This document shows, piece by piece, positions 1 to 9,054 of a stretch of 64,000 bases of DNA. Numbering within the stretch: the first letter of the stretch is position 1; each line of letters starts with the position of its first letter. Origin of the DNA: Litchfieldia alkalitelluris (GTDB taxonomy: Bacteria > Bacillota > Bacilli > Bacillales > Salisediminibacteriaceae); the NCBI RefSeq assembly GCF_002153425.1, contig NZ_KZ119600.1, forward strand, positions 1,657,103 through 1,721,102, read 5' to 3'. The notes beneath the pieces are model-generated. The model made no database searches. It worked only from the letters and a program-made list of their open reading frames with translations, and was not told the origin of the DNA. Both the position numbers and the translations under genes were made by a program.

Positions 1-1
1 C

Positions 2-646
2 TTCGCACATGAACTAAGAAATCCCTTAACTTCGATTAAAGGGTTTGTTCAATTACTAGAGAGTAGATTGAAAAAAGTCACGGATGAAAAAATGTATTTT
101 CAATATATTAATCATGAAATTAATGAATTGGAAAATCAGGTGAATCAATTACTCTTTTTATCTAGTTATAAAACTCATCAAGATTATAAAATACAACGAA
201 TCTCCTCTGTTTCTTTAATAGTCAATGCTATTCAGACATTTCATCTATTATTGATTGATAACAATATACAATTAGATGTAAAGCTTGAAAAAGATCGGAT
301 CATAAACGGTGTGGAGGAACAAATTAAGCTAGCGTTTTATAAACTCATTCAAAATGCAGTTGAGGCTCTATTGATGAAGGAGAAGGGCCGTAAATTAAAA
401 ATTGAACTAAAGTTAGATGAGGATATTGTCATTATTGTATCTAATAATGGACCACCAATACCTGACGTATTAAAGGACAGTATATTTGATCCTTTTGTAA
501 GTACAAAAGAGTTAGGAAAAGGTCTTGGGTTATCAATAACCAAACAAATTGTTGAAAAACATCAAGGAGAAATCATATGCATTTCTGAAGGTAGTTGGAC
601 AACCTTTATGTTAAAATTTCCGAGGGAGCAAATAATAAATATATAA
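2..646 (+). CDS. Sensor histidine kinase, C-terminal part (5' end outside window)
   Basis: The reading frame is open from base 2, so the gene is cut by the window edge; 214 residues are visible. It starts inside the dimerisation helix with the H-box (AHELRNPLTSIKGF, the His being the phosphorylation site). The HATPase_c domain follows: N-box LIQNAVEALL, G1 NNGPPIP, F-box IFDPFV, G2 GKGLGLSI. The H-box resembles the kinases that feed the sporulation phosphorelay (KinA/KinB/KinE type). The next gene is spo0B, which supports a role in phosphorylating Spo0F, but the sensor domain is not visible, so the input signal and exact kinase identity are unknown. Confidence 0.85.
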   Translation, partial: FAHELRNPLTSIKGFVQLLESRLKKVTDEKMYFQYINHEINELENQVNQLLFLSSYKTHQDYKIQRISSVSLIVNAIQTFHLLLIDNNIQLDVKLEKDRIINGVEEQIKLAFYKLIQNAVEALLMKEKGRKLKIELKLDEDIVIIVSNNGPPIPDVLKDSIFDPFVSTKELGKGLGLSITKQIVEKHQGEIICISEGSWTTFMLKFPREQIINI

Positions 647-738
647 AAATCCTACAAAAACATAAAAAAAGAGTGAGTTGTGGGATTTTACTGTGGTATG
701 ATATAGGGCGATGCTATGATGCGGCTAGGAGTGTTTGT

Positions 739-1266
739 ATGGATAAAGACTGGAATGTTGTTGATGTTTTACGACATTACCGCCATGATTGGTTGAATAA
801 ATTACAGTTAATTAAAGGGAATTTAGATATAGGAAGGATTGAAAAGGTACATAATTTAATTGATGAAATTGTACATCAATCAAAAAATGAAAGTCATTTA
901 ACTAACCTAAATACAGAGCTGTTAACGGAAAAGCTCTTGACTTTTAATTGGGGAAAACATCCTTATATCTTGTCGTTTGAGGTTTTGGCTCAAGGAGATT
1001 GGTCAGATTTAGAAGGGGATGTCCTTCAATTATGTGAACATATTTTTGAGATCTTAGATACATCCGCCAAGCCTGGCTATGATAATCAATTATTGTTAAC
1101 ACTAAATGATAATGATGGAATACGGGTGGAATTTGATTTTCAAGGTGATATATCTGAAAATGATCAATGGTTAACAATGATGAAAGATTTTAGAAAACTG
1201 TATAACGAAAAAATTGATCATTTGGAATGGGATAAATATGGTTGTTATATTTGCTTATCCATCTGA
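739..1266 (+). CDS. spo0B: Spo0B sporulation initiation phosphotransferase
   Basis: Spo0B passes the phosphoryl group from Spo0F to Spo0A in the sporulation phosphorelay. The 175-residue product carries the diagnostic helix RHDWLNKLQLIKGN near residues 14-27, with the phospho-accepting His followed by Asp. A degenerate, non-ATP-binding kinase-like C-terminal domain follows. The frame stays open upstream to a TTG at 595, but the ATG at 739 is chosen because AGGAGTG (727-733) sits at the right distance and the family starts here. The gene lies 92 bases after a histidine kinase and 35 bases before obg, the classic spo0B-obg pair. A possible extended -10 (TGGTATGAT, about 694-702) precedes it. 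Confidence 0.93.
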   Translation: MDKDWNVVDVLRHYRHDWLNKLQLIKGNLDIGRIEKVHNLIDEIVHQSKNESHLTNLNTELLTEKLLTFNWGKHPYILSFEVLAQGDWSDLEGDVLQLCEHIFEILDTSAKPGYDNQLLLTLNDNDGIRVEFDFQGDISENDQWLTMMKDFRKLYNEKIDHLEWDKYGCYICLSI

Positions 1267-1301
1267 TATTTTGTTTAAACTAATAACGAGGTGAAAGTCA
1301 C

Positions 1302-2585
1302 ATGTTTGTAGATAAAGTTAAAATATATGTAAAAGGTGGCGATGGCGGGAACGGCATCGTTGCATACAGGCGCGAGAAATATGTTCCTGATGGCGGTCCT
1401 GCTGGTGGAGATGGTGGAAGAGGTGCAAACGTAGTTTTTGTAGTAGATGAAGGTTTGAGAACATTAATGGATTTCCGTTACCAACGTCACTTTAAAGGCG
1501 ATCGTGGTGAAAATGGTCGTCCTAAAAACCAACATGGTAAAAGTAGGGACGATATGATGGTTCGTGTCCCACCTGGAACAACAGTTATTGATGAAGATAC
1601 AGGCAAAATAGTTGCTGACTTAACGGAAGAAGGTCAAAAGGCGGTAGTAGTCAAAGGGGGAAGGGGAGGACGTGGTAATTCAAGATTTGCTACTCCAGCC
1701 AATCCTGCTCCTGAAATTGCTGAAAACGGGGAGCCTGGTCAAGAAAGGAATTTAGTTCTAGAGTTGAAAGTCTTGGCTGATGTAGGTTTGGTTGGTTTTC
1801 CAAGTGTAGGTAAGTCCACTATTCTATCTGTTGTTTCTGCTGCTAGGCCCAAAATTGCTGATTACCATTTTACAACGTTAACACCTAATCTTGGTGTTGT
1901 GGAAACAGATGATCATAGAAGTTTTGTCATGGCAGATTTACCAGGATTAATTGAAGGGGCTCATTCTGGTGTTGGTTTAGGGCATCAATTTTTGCGGCAT
2001 ATTGAACGAACAAGGGTAATCGTTCATGTTCTTGATATGAGTGGGCTTGAAGGAAGAGATCCTTATGAAGATTACCTTACTATTAATGATGAATTAAAGC
2101 AGTATAATATGCGCTTATTGGAGCGACCACAAATCATTGTTGCAAACAAAATGGACATGCCACAAGCAGAGGAAAACCTTGAATTATTCAAGGAAAAGTT
2201 AGAAGAGGATGTTGAAATATTCCCTATCTCTGCTGTTACAAAACAAGGGTTAAATGGTCTGTTAAGGGCGGTAGCAGATAAAGTGGAAACTACTCCTGAA
2301 TTTCCGTTATATGACAAAGAGGAAGTTGAGCAGAGGGTTGTTTATAAGTTCCAAAAACAAGAAGAGCCATTTAAAATCTTAAGGGATGATGATGGTGCAT
2401 GGGTGATCGAAGGACATGAAATTGAGACTATGTTCAAAATGACCAACTTTGACCGTGAAGACTCGGTCAGAAGATTCTCTAGGAAAATGCGTCACATGGG
2501 AATTGATGCGGCATTACGGGAACGTGGTGCAGAAGATGGAGATACGGTTAGAATTCTTAATTATGAATTTGAATTTATAGAGTAG
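1302..2585 (+). CDS. obg: Obg/CgtA GTPase
   Basis: Essential ribosome-associated GTPase needed for 50S maturation and linked to the stress response and sporulation. The 427 residues contain the glycine-rich Obg fold (about 1-158), a G domain with P-loop GFPSVGKST, switch motif DLPGLIEGA and guanine-specificity motif NKMD, and a C-terminal OCT domain (about 340-427). The length matches B. subtilis Obg (428). The ATG at 1302 follows GAGGTGA. It is probably co-transcribed with spo0B, and a clear intrinsic terminator follows at 2599-2629. Confidence 0.98.
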   Translation: MFVDKVKIYVKGGDGGNGIVAYRREKYVPDGGPAGGDGGRGANVVFVVDEGLRTLMDFRYQRHFKGDRGENGRPKNQHGKSRDDMMVRVPPGTTVIDEDTGKIVADLTEEGQKAVVVKGGRGGRGNSRFATPANPAPEIAENGEPGQERNLVLELKVLADVGLVGFPSVGKSTILSVVSAARPKIADYHFTTLTPNLGVVETDDHRSFVMADLPGLIEGAHSGVGLGHQFLRHIERTRVIVHVLDMSGLEGRDPYEDYLTINDELKQYNMRLLERPQIIVANKMDMPQAEENLELFKEKLEEDVEIFPISAVTKQGLNGLLRAVADKVETTPEFPLYDKEEVEQRVVYKFQKQEEPFKILRDDDGAWVIEGHEIETMFKMTNFDREDSVRRFSRKMRHMGIDAALRERGAEDGDTVRILNYEFEFIE

Positions 2586-2598
2586 TGAAATAAGGAGA

Positions 2599-2629
2599 CC
2601 CTGGGCAAAGTTCTTGCCTAGGGCTTTTT
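2599..2629 (+). terminator. Intrinsic terminator after obg
   Basis: Inverted repeat CCCTGGGCAA (2599-2608) / TTGCCTAGGG (2614-2623), followed by CTTTTT. It separates spo0B-obg from the next operon. Confidence 0.85.
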
Positions 2630-2690
2630 GAATATATATAAGTTTTTGTTGCCGATGATCAAGGCGATTGCGCTTTTCTGATTATATATG

Positions 2691-2719
2691 TTGTCAAGTT
2701 TTACCTTCATCTATATAAT
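2691..2719 (+). promoter_or_regulatory. SigA promoter for thrR-pheA
   Basis: TTGTCA (2691-2696), a 17-base spacer and TATAAT (2714-2719), 32 bases before the thrR start and downstream of the obg terminator. Confidence 0.7.
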
Positions 2720-2750
2720 GAATAAATATGAAACGTAGGTGGTGATTTAT

Positions 2751-3200
2751 ATGCATAAACGACCTGATCAATTTTATTTAGTACGTGAAGACATGCTTCC
2801 TGAAGCAATGTTAAAGACAGTAGAAGCTAAAGAACTGTTAGAAAGCGGTAAGGTTGATAAAATAAACGTTGCTGTTCAACAAGTAAATTTAAGCAGAAGT
2901 GCTTTTTACAAGTATAAAGATGGTATATTTCCTTTTCATACGATGGTGAAGGAGAAAATTATTACATTGTCTGTTTTTTTAGAAGATAGGTCTGGGACTT
3001 TATCGAAACTTTTATCACTAATTGCACAAACAGGAGCCAATGTACTAACAATTAATCAAACGATACCATTACAAGGGAAAGCAACAATCACCTTATCTAT
3101 TGAAACTGCTGCTATGACTTCTGATGTATCAGTTCTTTTGAATAAAATAGAACAGCTTGATCCTGTATTGAAAGTTGAATTAATTGGATCAGGTACATAA
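2751..3200 (+). CDS. thrR: ACT-domain regulator ThrR (PheB/UPF0735 family)
   Basis: A 149-residue protein of the family called PheB in Bacilli; in B. subtilis the protein (147 residues) is reported as a DNA-binding regulator of threonine biosynthesis. The N-terminal half has an HTH-like segment (VNLSRSAFYKYKDGIFPF, about residues 49-66). The C-terminal half is an ACT domain starting around ITLSVFLEDRSGTLSKLLSL. The ATG at 2751 is preferred over an in-frame GTG at 2739 because the ribosome binding site AGGTGGTGA overlaps that GTG. It sits 35 bases before pheA, as in B. subtilis, and shares the promoter at 2691-2719. Confidence 0.88.
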   Translation: MHKRPDQFYLVREDMLPEAMLKTVEAKELLESGKVDKINVAVQQVNLSRSAFYKYKDGIFPFHTMVKEKIITLSVFLEDRSGTLSKLLSLIAQTGANVLTINQTIPLQGKATITLSIETAAMTSDVSVLLNKIEQLDPVLKVELIGSGT

Positions 3201-3235
3201 TAAATAATAATGAGCGGGGAAGGACGATAATTCAC

Positions 3236-4111
3236 ATGGGTACTGTTGGTTATTTAGGACCTAAAGGTTCATTCACTGAAGCGGCGGCGAAGGCATTGTT
3301 TCCGAAAGAAGAAGGATCGCCTTTTCGCTCAATACCAGACTGCATAGATGCTGTAAAACAAAATATGGTTGAACGTGCTGTTGTTCCATTGGAAAATGCA
3401 ATTGAGGGATCTGTAAATATCACGCTTGATTATCTAATTCATCACCAACGACTAACTATGGCAGCTGAAGTTACTGCACCTATTTATCAGCATTTAATGG
3501 TGCGTGAAGAGTATAAGCATGATTGGAGAACTATTAATTCCCTTTTATCACACCCACAAGCGATTGCTCAATGTCATCAATTTATTCGAGAGAATCTAGA
3601 TCATGTTGATATAGCATACATGAACTCTACGGCTGAAGCAGCTAAGTATGTAAGCGAGACGGGAGAAAATGTAGGTGCTATAGCTAATAAAATTGCGGCA
3701 AAAGAGTATGGGCTGACGATAGTTAAATCGGAGATAAATGATTACGAAAATAATTCCACAAGATTTATTGTGCTAGAAAATGGCATTTTAGGAAATGAAA
3801 CAAAAGATCTTTCTGATAAAACGAAATTTAAAACAACGTTGATGATTACATTGCCTTCCGACTATTCAGGGGCACTGCATCAAGTACTTTCTGCTTTTTC
3901 TTGGCGTCAAATTAATTTAAGTAAAATTGAGTCTAGGCCAATGAAGACTGGGTTAGGAAAGTATTTCTTCATTATAGATGTGGATATGAAGCTAGACAAT
4001 GTACTAATTCCAGGAGCGTGTGAGGAGCTCAAGGCATTAGGGTGTGGGGTGGAGATTCTAGGTAGTTACCCGTGCTATTCTTGGAACGATTTAAAAATCA
4101 ACATTTTATAA
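3236..4111 (+). CDS. pheA: Prephenate dehydratase
   Basis: Converts prephenate to phenylpyruvate in phenylalanine synthesis. The 291-residue, stand-alone form has an N-terminal GPKGSFTEAAA motif, the catalytic Thr-Arg-Phe triplet at residues 175-177 (NNSTRFIVLE), and a C-terminal ACT domain from about residue 198. That domain carries the GALHQVL and ESRP phenylalanine-binding motifs, so feedback inhibition by Phe is expected. Its length equals that of the B. subtilis enzyme within a few residues. It is the second gene of the thrR-pheA operon and is closed by the terminator at 4121-4156. Confidence 0.97.
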   Translation: MGTVGYLGPKGSFTEAAAKALFPKEEGSPFRSIPDCIDAVKQNMVERAVVPLENAIEGSVNITLDYLIHHQRLTMAAEVTAPIYQHLMVREEYKHDWRTINSLLSHPQAIAQCHQFIRENLDHVDIAYMNSTAEAAKYVSETGENVGAIANKIAAKEYGLTIVKSEINDYENNSTRFIVLENGILGNETKDLSDKTKFKTTLMITLPSDYSGALHQVLSAFSWRQINLSKIESRPMKTGLGKYFFIIDVDMKLDNVLIPGACEELKALGCGVEILGSYPCYSWNDLKINIL

Positions 4112-4120
4112 TAAGATGAA

Positions 4121-4156
4121 AAAACTGTGTTTAGCTAAATTGCTAAACACAGTTTT
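4121..4156 (+). terminator. Intrinsic terminator after pheA
   Basis: Perfect 15-base arms AAAACTGTGTTTAGC (4121-4135) and GCTAAACACAGTTTT (4142-4156), with the T run continuing. The A-rich side could also act for minus-strand transcription. Confidence 0.92.
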
Positions 4157-4185
4157 TTGTTTCCGAGATGTACGTGATCCAGTCT

Positions 4186-4215
4186 GTAATATATAAGTGA
4201 ATGCTCTCATAAAAT
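4186..4215 (+). promoter_or_regulatory. Candidate SigE promoter upstream of safA
   Basis: GTAATATA (4186-4193) and CATAAAAT (4208-4215), separated by 14 bases, resemble the mother-cell sigma-E elements. safA is known to be SigE-dependent in B. subtilis. The match is by eye only. Confidence 0.4.
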
Positions 4216-4337
4216 GATTGTTGGATAAATATCTAAAAAAAGGTATGAAATCCGAGCCCAGTTTTGCAGTAGAAGTGTGACGGTTCGCCCAAGGTAGCAT
4301 AGGATGTAGTGACATCGAATGGGAGGGATCTGAAAAA

Positions 4338-5300
4338 GTGAGAATTCATATTGTACAAAAAGGAGACACACTCTGGAAAATAGCACAGAAATATGGTGTT
4401 GATTTCGAAGCACTAAAAGGAGCTAACACACAGCTAAGCAACCCAGATTTAATTATGCCAGGAATGAAAATAAAGGTTCCGACTGGTAGTGTTCAAGCAG
4501 CTCCTTCAAAGAAAGAGGCAGTGAAGGAACAACCAGTAAAAGAGCAACCAGTAAAAGAACAACCAAAAGAGATGCCAAAGACTCCACCACCATCTATTAA
4601 GGAAGAAAAAGAAGCACCGATCAAGATGCCAGCACCACCACAGCCAGCACCTTCATATCATACTGATATTGATTTGAATATTTACCAGCAGCAGCAGAAA
4701 ATAACTACACCACCAATAATGCCAAAACCAAAAGAGCAACCAAAGGTGAAAGAAAAACCAACCGTGGAGAAGCCTAAGGTTAAGAAACCAGAAAAAATTC
4801 AGCCAAAAACGATCAAACCATCAACAAAACCTATGCCAATGAAAGAACAGGTACCTGAGGACTGCTATCCAGTACCACCATTTATGCCATGTCCGCCACC
4901 ATGTCCACCTGGATATCAACCAACACACCATCATGGTTATCCGCAGTCTCCATATCATGGAGCAATGCCAGCACCAGCACCAATGCCTAGTTATGGATAT
5001 GGACATGGACATGGAATGCCAGCTCATGATCATCATAAAAATGTAACGGAGAAGGAAGTTCATCATCAAAAGAAAGAAACTCCAACATTTGGAGATGTTA
5101 CTGCACATGAGTTCCAAAACCATGGAGCAGCACCGTATTATCCAACAGGAGTAGCGCCAACTCCACATGCAGGTTACGCTGTACCACAATTCCAGGGATA
5201 CGGTACTTACCCATATCCTTACTCTTATCAGCAACCACAGGCGCCTCAGCAGCCATACCCATATCAAGGGGCTGTAAGAGACGAGGAAGAAGATCAATAA
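4338..5300 (+). CDS. safA: SafA-like spore coat/cortex morphogenetic protein (LysM)
   Basis: The N-terminal 50 residues are a LysM domain (MRIHIVQKGDTLWKIAQKYG ... LIMPGMKIKVP) that binds cortex peptidoglycan. The rest (about 51-320) is low-complexity and rich in Pro, Lys, His, Tyr and Gln, including a tandem PVKEQ motif and a C-terminal tail rich in Tyr/Gln/Pro. SafA organises the inner coat at the spore surface. The GTG at 4338 follows GGGAGGG (4321-4327). Its position before a YhcN-family gene matches the B. subtilis safA-coxA order. The length (320) is shorter than B. subtilis SafA (387), and the tail is divergent, so the assignment rests mainly on the LysM domain and synteny. Confidence 0.85.
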   Translation: MRIHIVQKGDTLWKIAQKYGVDFEALKGANTQLSNPDLIMPGMKIKVPTGSVQAAPSKKEAVKEQPVKEQPVKEQPKEMPKTPPPSIKEEKEAPIKMPAPPQPAPSYHTDIDLNIYQQQQKITTPPIMPKPKEQPKVKEKPTVEKPKVKKPEKIQPKTIKPSTKPMPMKEQVPEDCYPVPPFMPCPPPCPPGYQPTHHHGYPQSPYHGAMPAPAPMPSYGYGHGHGMPAHDHHKNVTEKEVHHQKKETPTFGDVTAHEFQNHGAAPYYPTGVAPTPHAGYAVPQFQGYGTYPYPYSYQQPQAPQQPYPYQGAVRDEEEDQ

Positions 5301-5312
5301 AATATGGAGAGT

Positions 5313-5365
5313 GGCTGACCTAAGGGTGCTAATTTGCATTTAATAGGTCAGCCCTATTTTTTTTC
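5313..5365 (+). terminator. Intrinsic terminator after safA
   Basis: GGCTGACCTA (5313-5322) / TAGGTCAGCC (5344-5353), followed by CTA and a run of eight T. Confidence 0.88.
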
Positions 5366-5458
5366 CCACAATAACAACAAACATGCAGATTACCTATAAG
5401 TGTCAGAATCAAATCCACATTACCTAGACAACATAATGAGTGAAAGGAGGATGATTGA

Positions 5459-6535
5459 ATGAGAAAATTAGCAATGAGCTTAACTGCGGCAAGTTTATTA
5501 TTTTCAGGTCTAGCAGGGTGTGGAGATGTTAATGATACTGGAATGAACGACCAGCGTAGTGGATATACAGTAAACCAAGGTGGCGCTGCGCGAGACGGTC
5601 AAGCTGACGACGGCACAATGTTTGGTAGAAATAACAACCGTGGATTTGATCAAGGCGGTATGTTCAGGAACAACAACAATCGTGGTGGAGTTTTTGGACA
5701 AAATGAAGGTCGAGGGTTTAACCAAGGTTCAAATGGATTTAATCAAGGGCGAGAGTATATTGGAAACAATCCAAATAACCGTGGTTTAGGAAACGAATCA
5801 GAAACTCGCGGAGCAGGACAAACTGGTACTCAGCGTGGCTATAATTATCAACAAGATCAAGCTGGTACTCATGGTTTAAACCATGGTAATCGTGGACGTA
5901 CTTCAGCATATGAAGCTAGAGAAAACGGTCAGCACAGAGGTTTTGGACGTGGAATCACAGGTGACAATAGACCAGGTATGGTAGACGAAGATGGTCTTCT
6001 TAATGGGCAACGTGCCAATGTAACTGGCCAAAATCGTGGAACAACTCACAACCGCGGCATACAGCACCGTGGCACGGGTGACCAAATCAACGATGGTGCA
6101 ACTGGTTTTTTCAATAGACAGAACACAAATAACAGAACCAACAATATGAATAACCGAAACCAAAATAACAATACAAACAATGCTTATTACAATGGACAAG
6201 ATGGTCAACTAGCAAGTAGGATCAATACAAATCTTGCTAATGCTGGTATTGGAGATGACTATCACGTTGTAGTTAATGGAAATAGTGTCATTATTGCAGT
6301 AAACGACGATGGTGATACTAAAACAATTGAAAAAAATGTAAATAATACCGTATCTAACGTAAGGGACGACCTTGATGTACACGTTGTCACTGACCGTGAC
6401 AGAGTAAATCAAGTTCGTGGAATGAATGACCGCTTACGTGCAGGTGAACCTTTTGAGGAAATTGGAGCAACGTTCAATGATATGCTTAATGATTTAGGAG
6501 ATGCAGCACAACGTCCATTTGAAAGAAGTCGATAA
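5459..6535 (+). CDS. coxA: YhcN/YlaJ-family sporulation lipoprotein (CoxA-like), extended
   Basis: A 358-residue secreted lipoprotein. The signal peptide ends in the lipobox LAGC with the modified Cys at residue 21. Residues about 25-245 are low-complexity, rich in Gly, Asn, Arg and Gln with recurrent NNRG, FNQG and NRG words. The C-terminal ~110 residues (from about DGQLASRINTNLANAG) form the YhcN/YlaJ domain of spore lipoproteins. Synteny next to safA supports CoxA, the cortex protein. B. subtilis CoxA is only about 200 residues, so the linker is a large expansion. The ATG at 5459 has GAAAGGAGGATG just upstream. A role in cortex or germination is inferred from the family. Confidence 0.75.
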   Translation: MRKLAMSLTAASLLFSGLAGCGDVNDTGMNDQRSGYTVNQGGAARDGQADDGTMFGRNNNRGFDQGGMFRNNNNRGGVFGQNEGRGFNQGSNGFNQGREYIGNNPNNRGLGNESETRGAGQTGTQRGYNYQQDQAGTHGLNHGNRGRTSAYEARENGQHRGFGRGITGDNRPGMVDEDGLLNGQRANVTGQNRGTTHNRGIQHRGTGDQINDGATGFFNRQNTNNRTNNMNNRNQNNNTNNAYYNGQDGQLASRINTNLANAGIGDDYHVVVNGNSVIIAVNDDGDTKTIEKNVNNTVSNVRDDLDVHVVTDRDRVNQVRGMNDRLRAGEPFEEIGATFNDMLNDLGDAAQRPFERSR

Positions 6536-6543
6536 TGTCTATG

Positions 6544-6578
6544 AAGAACAGGTGAATCAAGTAGCCTGTTCTTTTTTT
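6544..6578 (+). terminator. Intrinsic terminator after coxA-like gene
   Basis: AGAACAGG (6546-6552 region) / CCTGTTCT (6565-6572), followed by a T run. Confidence 0.88.
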
Positions 6579-6674
6579 ACATAATTTTTCATTATCAGAG
6601 GGATAAACTAGCTTTTTTTTGGAAATTCTAGAAATAAGATGTTTAAAAGTACTTAACAAGGAGGCATCATACAC

Positions 6675-7226
6675 ATGAGTCTCAATACAAAATTGCGTAA
6701 ATCCATTTTTTATATCATAGTTCTTTTTCTGTTAACAGGAATATTTACAGTGAATCACTTACAGACTCTCGCGCAAAATTATGATAGAAGTGATACTCAC
6801 TTAGCACAGGAAAATGGTGCAAAAACAGTGGAAGTTATACTACAGCGACATTACTTAGATGGTGAAATAAGTGAAGAAGTTGTTGAAGAAACAATATGGT
6901 CTATGGAGGACTTTTGGTCTTTTTACGAAGATTGGCAATTAGTAGATCAAAATGAACAAAAAATAATTTTTATGAAAGAATTTAATGACATCTCTCCTTT
7001 GCTAAAAATGAACGGATATTTTGGTTTATCTGATGATGACACCCTTAGTATTTTCAATGGTAAACCTAATGATAGCGAAGTAATTCAATCGTTTTTCCAA
7101 GTTAACACTAGTAGGTTAAAGAGTCACTTAAGAGACGAATTGTTGGAAGGGATCCCCATTTCATCGAAAGACCACTATCTTGAAGTGATAAAAATGGTTG
7201 AGGAATTTGCTGTAAAAGAGATGTAG
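6675..7226 (+). CDS. bofC: BofC, forespore regulator of SigK checkpoint
   Basis: BofC is exported from the forespore into the intermembrane space and restrains the SpoIVB signalling protease, timing pro-sigma-K processing. The 183-residue product has an N-terminal hydrophobic segment (about 10-29) acting as signal or anchor, then the BofC family region with VEVILQRHYLDGEISEEVVE and a Glu/Trp-rich middle. The ATG at 6675 follows AAGGAGG. It sits between coxA and ruvA, as in many Bacillaceae, and is closed by the terminator at 7238-7284. Forespore (SigG) control is expected from the family; I could not identify a convincing promoter. Confidence 0.88.
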   Translation: MSLNTKLRKSIFYIIVLFLLTGIFTVNHLQTLAQNYDRSDTHLAQENGAKTVEVILQRHYLDGEISEEVVEETIWSMEDFWSFYEDWQLVDQNEQKIIFMKEFNDISPLLKMNGYFGLSDDDTLSIFNGKPNDSEVIQSFFQVNTSRLKSHLRDELLEGIPISSKDHYLEVIKMVEEFAVKEM

Positions 7227-7237
7227 CTAACAATCAT

Positions 7238-7284
7238 GAGGTTGACTCTATAGGTGAAACACCTTCAGAGTTGACCTCTTTTTT
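7238..7284 (+). terminator. Intrinsic terminator after bofC
   Basis: GAGGTTGACTCT (7238-7249) pairs with AGAGTTGACCTC (12 pairs, two G-T wobbles), then TTTTTT. Confidence 0.88.
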
Positions 7285-7421
7285 GTAGTGGTTAGACTAT
7301 ATTTTGATGTTCTTTTTCCTGAGACGATGTCTTATAAATCCTCTGTAATGTCTCAAAGTGATCTTAATTGTGATAATATAAGTATGTGTGTTCTCATATT
7401 AGACAGTAGAGGAGAATTATT

Positions 7422-8036
7422 GTGATTGAATGCTTAACAGGTAAAGTAATACATATAGAAGTGGATTCTATCGTTATTGACGTAAGGGATGTAGGTTATT
7501 TAGTATATTGTCCAAATCCGTACCGTTTTCAGGACAATTTAAATGAAATTATAACTATATATATACACCATCATGTAAGGGAAGACGCCATTAAATTGTT
7601 CGGGTTTTCTACGAGAAATGAAAAGTATTTATTTGAAAAACTACTTCAAGTATCTGGTATTGGTCCTAAAGGAGCACTAGCAATTTTAGCAACTGGTGAG
7701 CCCAACATGGTTATAAGTGCGATTGAAAATGAAGATGAGACGTTTCTCGTAAAGTTTCCTGGTGTTGGAAAGAAAACAGCTCGTCAAATAATTCTTGATT
7801 TAAAAGGAAAGTTAGAGAACTTAAACAACAACCTGGGTCAAGGACAAAGTCAAAATGGGGCAACAATACCTAAGGTTGAATTAGGCGGAAATAAAGAATT
7901 AGAAGAGGCACTAGAAGCACTGAAAGCTTTAGGTTATGTTGATCGTGAAATTAAGAAGATAGCACCACAACTACAAGGTGAGCAGCTAACTACAGATGCT
8001 TTTATAAAAAAGGCATTGCAATTAATGTTAAATTAA
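7422..8036 (+). CDS. ruvA: Holliday junction branch migration protein RuvA
   Basis: RuvA binds four-way junctions and loads the RuvB motor. The 204 residues give an N-terminal OB fold (MIECLTGKV start), two helix-hairpin-helix motifs ([10 protein letters not shown] near 75 and [10 protein letters not shown] near 109), and a C-terminal RuvB-binding UBA-like domain. The GTG start at 7422 has AGAGGAGAA just upstream. It forms an operon with ruvB (16-base gap). Confidence 0.97.
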   Translation: MIECLTGKVIHIEVDSIVIDVRDVGYLVYCPNPYRFQDNLNEIITIYIHHHVREDAIKLFGFSTRNEKYLFEKLLQVSGIGPKGALAILATGEPNMVISAIENEDETFLVKFPGVGKKTARQIILDLKGKLENLNNNLGQGQSQNGATIPKVELGGNKELEEALEALKALGYVDREIKKIAPQLQGEQLTTDAFIKKALQLMLN

Positions 8037-8052
8037 TTGGGGGAATATAGGG

Positions 8053-9054
8053 ATGGATGAACGTATTGTTGGAAGTGAATCCCACGAATTAGAGGAGTGG
8101 GAGGAAAGAAGCCTGCGGCCACAAAACCTCGCTCAATATATTGGTCAAGAAAAAGTAAAGGAAAATTTATCTGTATTTATAAGTGCTGCTAAAATGAGGG
8201 AAGAGACATTAGATCACGTCCTACTCTATGGTCCACCTGGATTAGGGAAAACCACTTTATCCATGATTATTGCAAATGAAATGGGGGTCAATCTTCGGAC
8301 CACATCTGGACCTGCAATAGAAAGACCTGGAGATTTGGCAGCAATATTAACAGCTTTAGAACCTGGGGATGTATTATTTATTGATGAAATACACCGCCTT
8401 AATAGATCTGTGGAGGAAGTGCTATATCCTGCCATGGAGGATTTTTGTTTAGATATCGTTATTGGCAAAGGACCTTCAGCTAGGTCTGTCCGTTTAGATT
8501 TACCGCCTTTTACATTGGTGGGAGCTACGACTAGGGCAGGAATGCTATCAGCACCGTTAAGGGATAGATTTGGTGTAGTTAGCCGGCTAGAGTATTATAC
8601 GCATGAAGAACTAACTGAGATTGTGGAACGTACTGGTGAGGTATTGGAAGTTCCAATTGCGAAGGACGCAGGCGCAGAAATTGCCAAAAGATCTAGAGGA
8701 ACCCCTAGAATAGCGAACAGGCTTCTGAGGAGAGTTCGTGATTTTGCGCAGGTTAGGGGAAATGGTGAAGTAAGTATAGAATTAGCTACAAATGCATTAG
8801 ATCTACTGCAAGTTGATGCACTTGGGTTAGATGAAATTGATCACAAACTTCTAATAACTGTCATTGAAAAATTTCGTGGTGGCCCTGTAGGACTAGATAC
8901 ATTGGCTGCGACTATAGGAGAAGAATCACATACCATTGAGGATGTATATGAGCCATATTTGTTACAAATAGGCTTCTTACAACGAACACCAAGGGGAAGG
9001 ATAGTGACACATCTGGCCTATCAGCATTTAAACATGGAGGTGCCTAATAATTGA
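8053..9054 (+). CDS. ruvB: Holliday junction helicase RuvB
   Basis: Hexameric AAA+ motor of branch migration. The 333-residue protein shows Walker [10 protein letters not shown], Walker B FIDEIH, sensor-1 GATTRAG, arginine-finger region RDRFG, and a C-terminal winged helix binding DNA (RTPRGRIVT). ATG at 8053 follows GGGGGAATAGGG. The end overlaps the next gene by four bases. Confidence 0.98.
   Translation: MDERIVGSESHELEEWEERSLRPQNLAQYIGQEKVKENLSVFISAAKMREETLDHVLLYGPPGLGKTTLSMIIANEMGVNLRTTSGPAIERPGDLAAILTALEPGDVLFIDEIHRLNRSVEEVLYPAMEDFCLDIVIGKGPSARSVRLDLPPFTLVGATTRAGMLSAPLRDRFGVVSRLEYYTHEELTEIVERTGEVLEVPIAKDAGAEIAKRSRGTPRIANRLLRRVRDFAQVRGNGEVSIELATNALDLLQVDALGLDEIDHKLLITVIEKFRGGPVGLDTLAATIGEESHTIEDVYEPYLLQIGFLQRTPRGRIVTHLAYQHLNMEVPNN

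Noticed and set aside
595-738. N-terminal extension of Spo0B from the TTG at 595
   Set aside because: It would overlap the kinase gene by 52 bases, lacks a ribosome binding site and does not fit the Spo0B family start.
4821-5339. Open frame of 172 codons on the minus strand under safA
   Set aside because: It is rich in Trp/Arg/Ser from antisense of Pro/His/Tyr codons, has no ribosome binding site and mirrors a well-supported gene.
5903-6208. Antisense open frame under the coxA-like gene
   Set aside because: Product is Ile/Val/Ser-rich, a by-product of the low-complexity coding strand.
7381-7394. Possible LexA box upstream of ruvA
   Set aside because: AGTATGTGTGTTCT fits only about 10 of 14 positions and lacks the CGAAC half.
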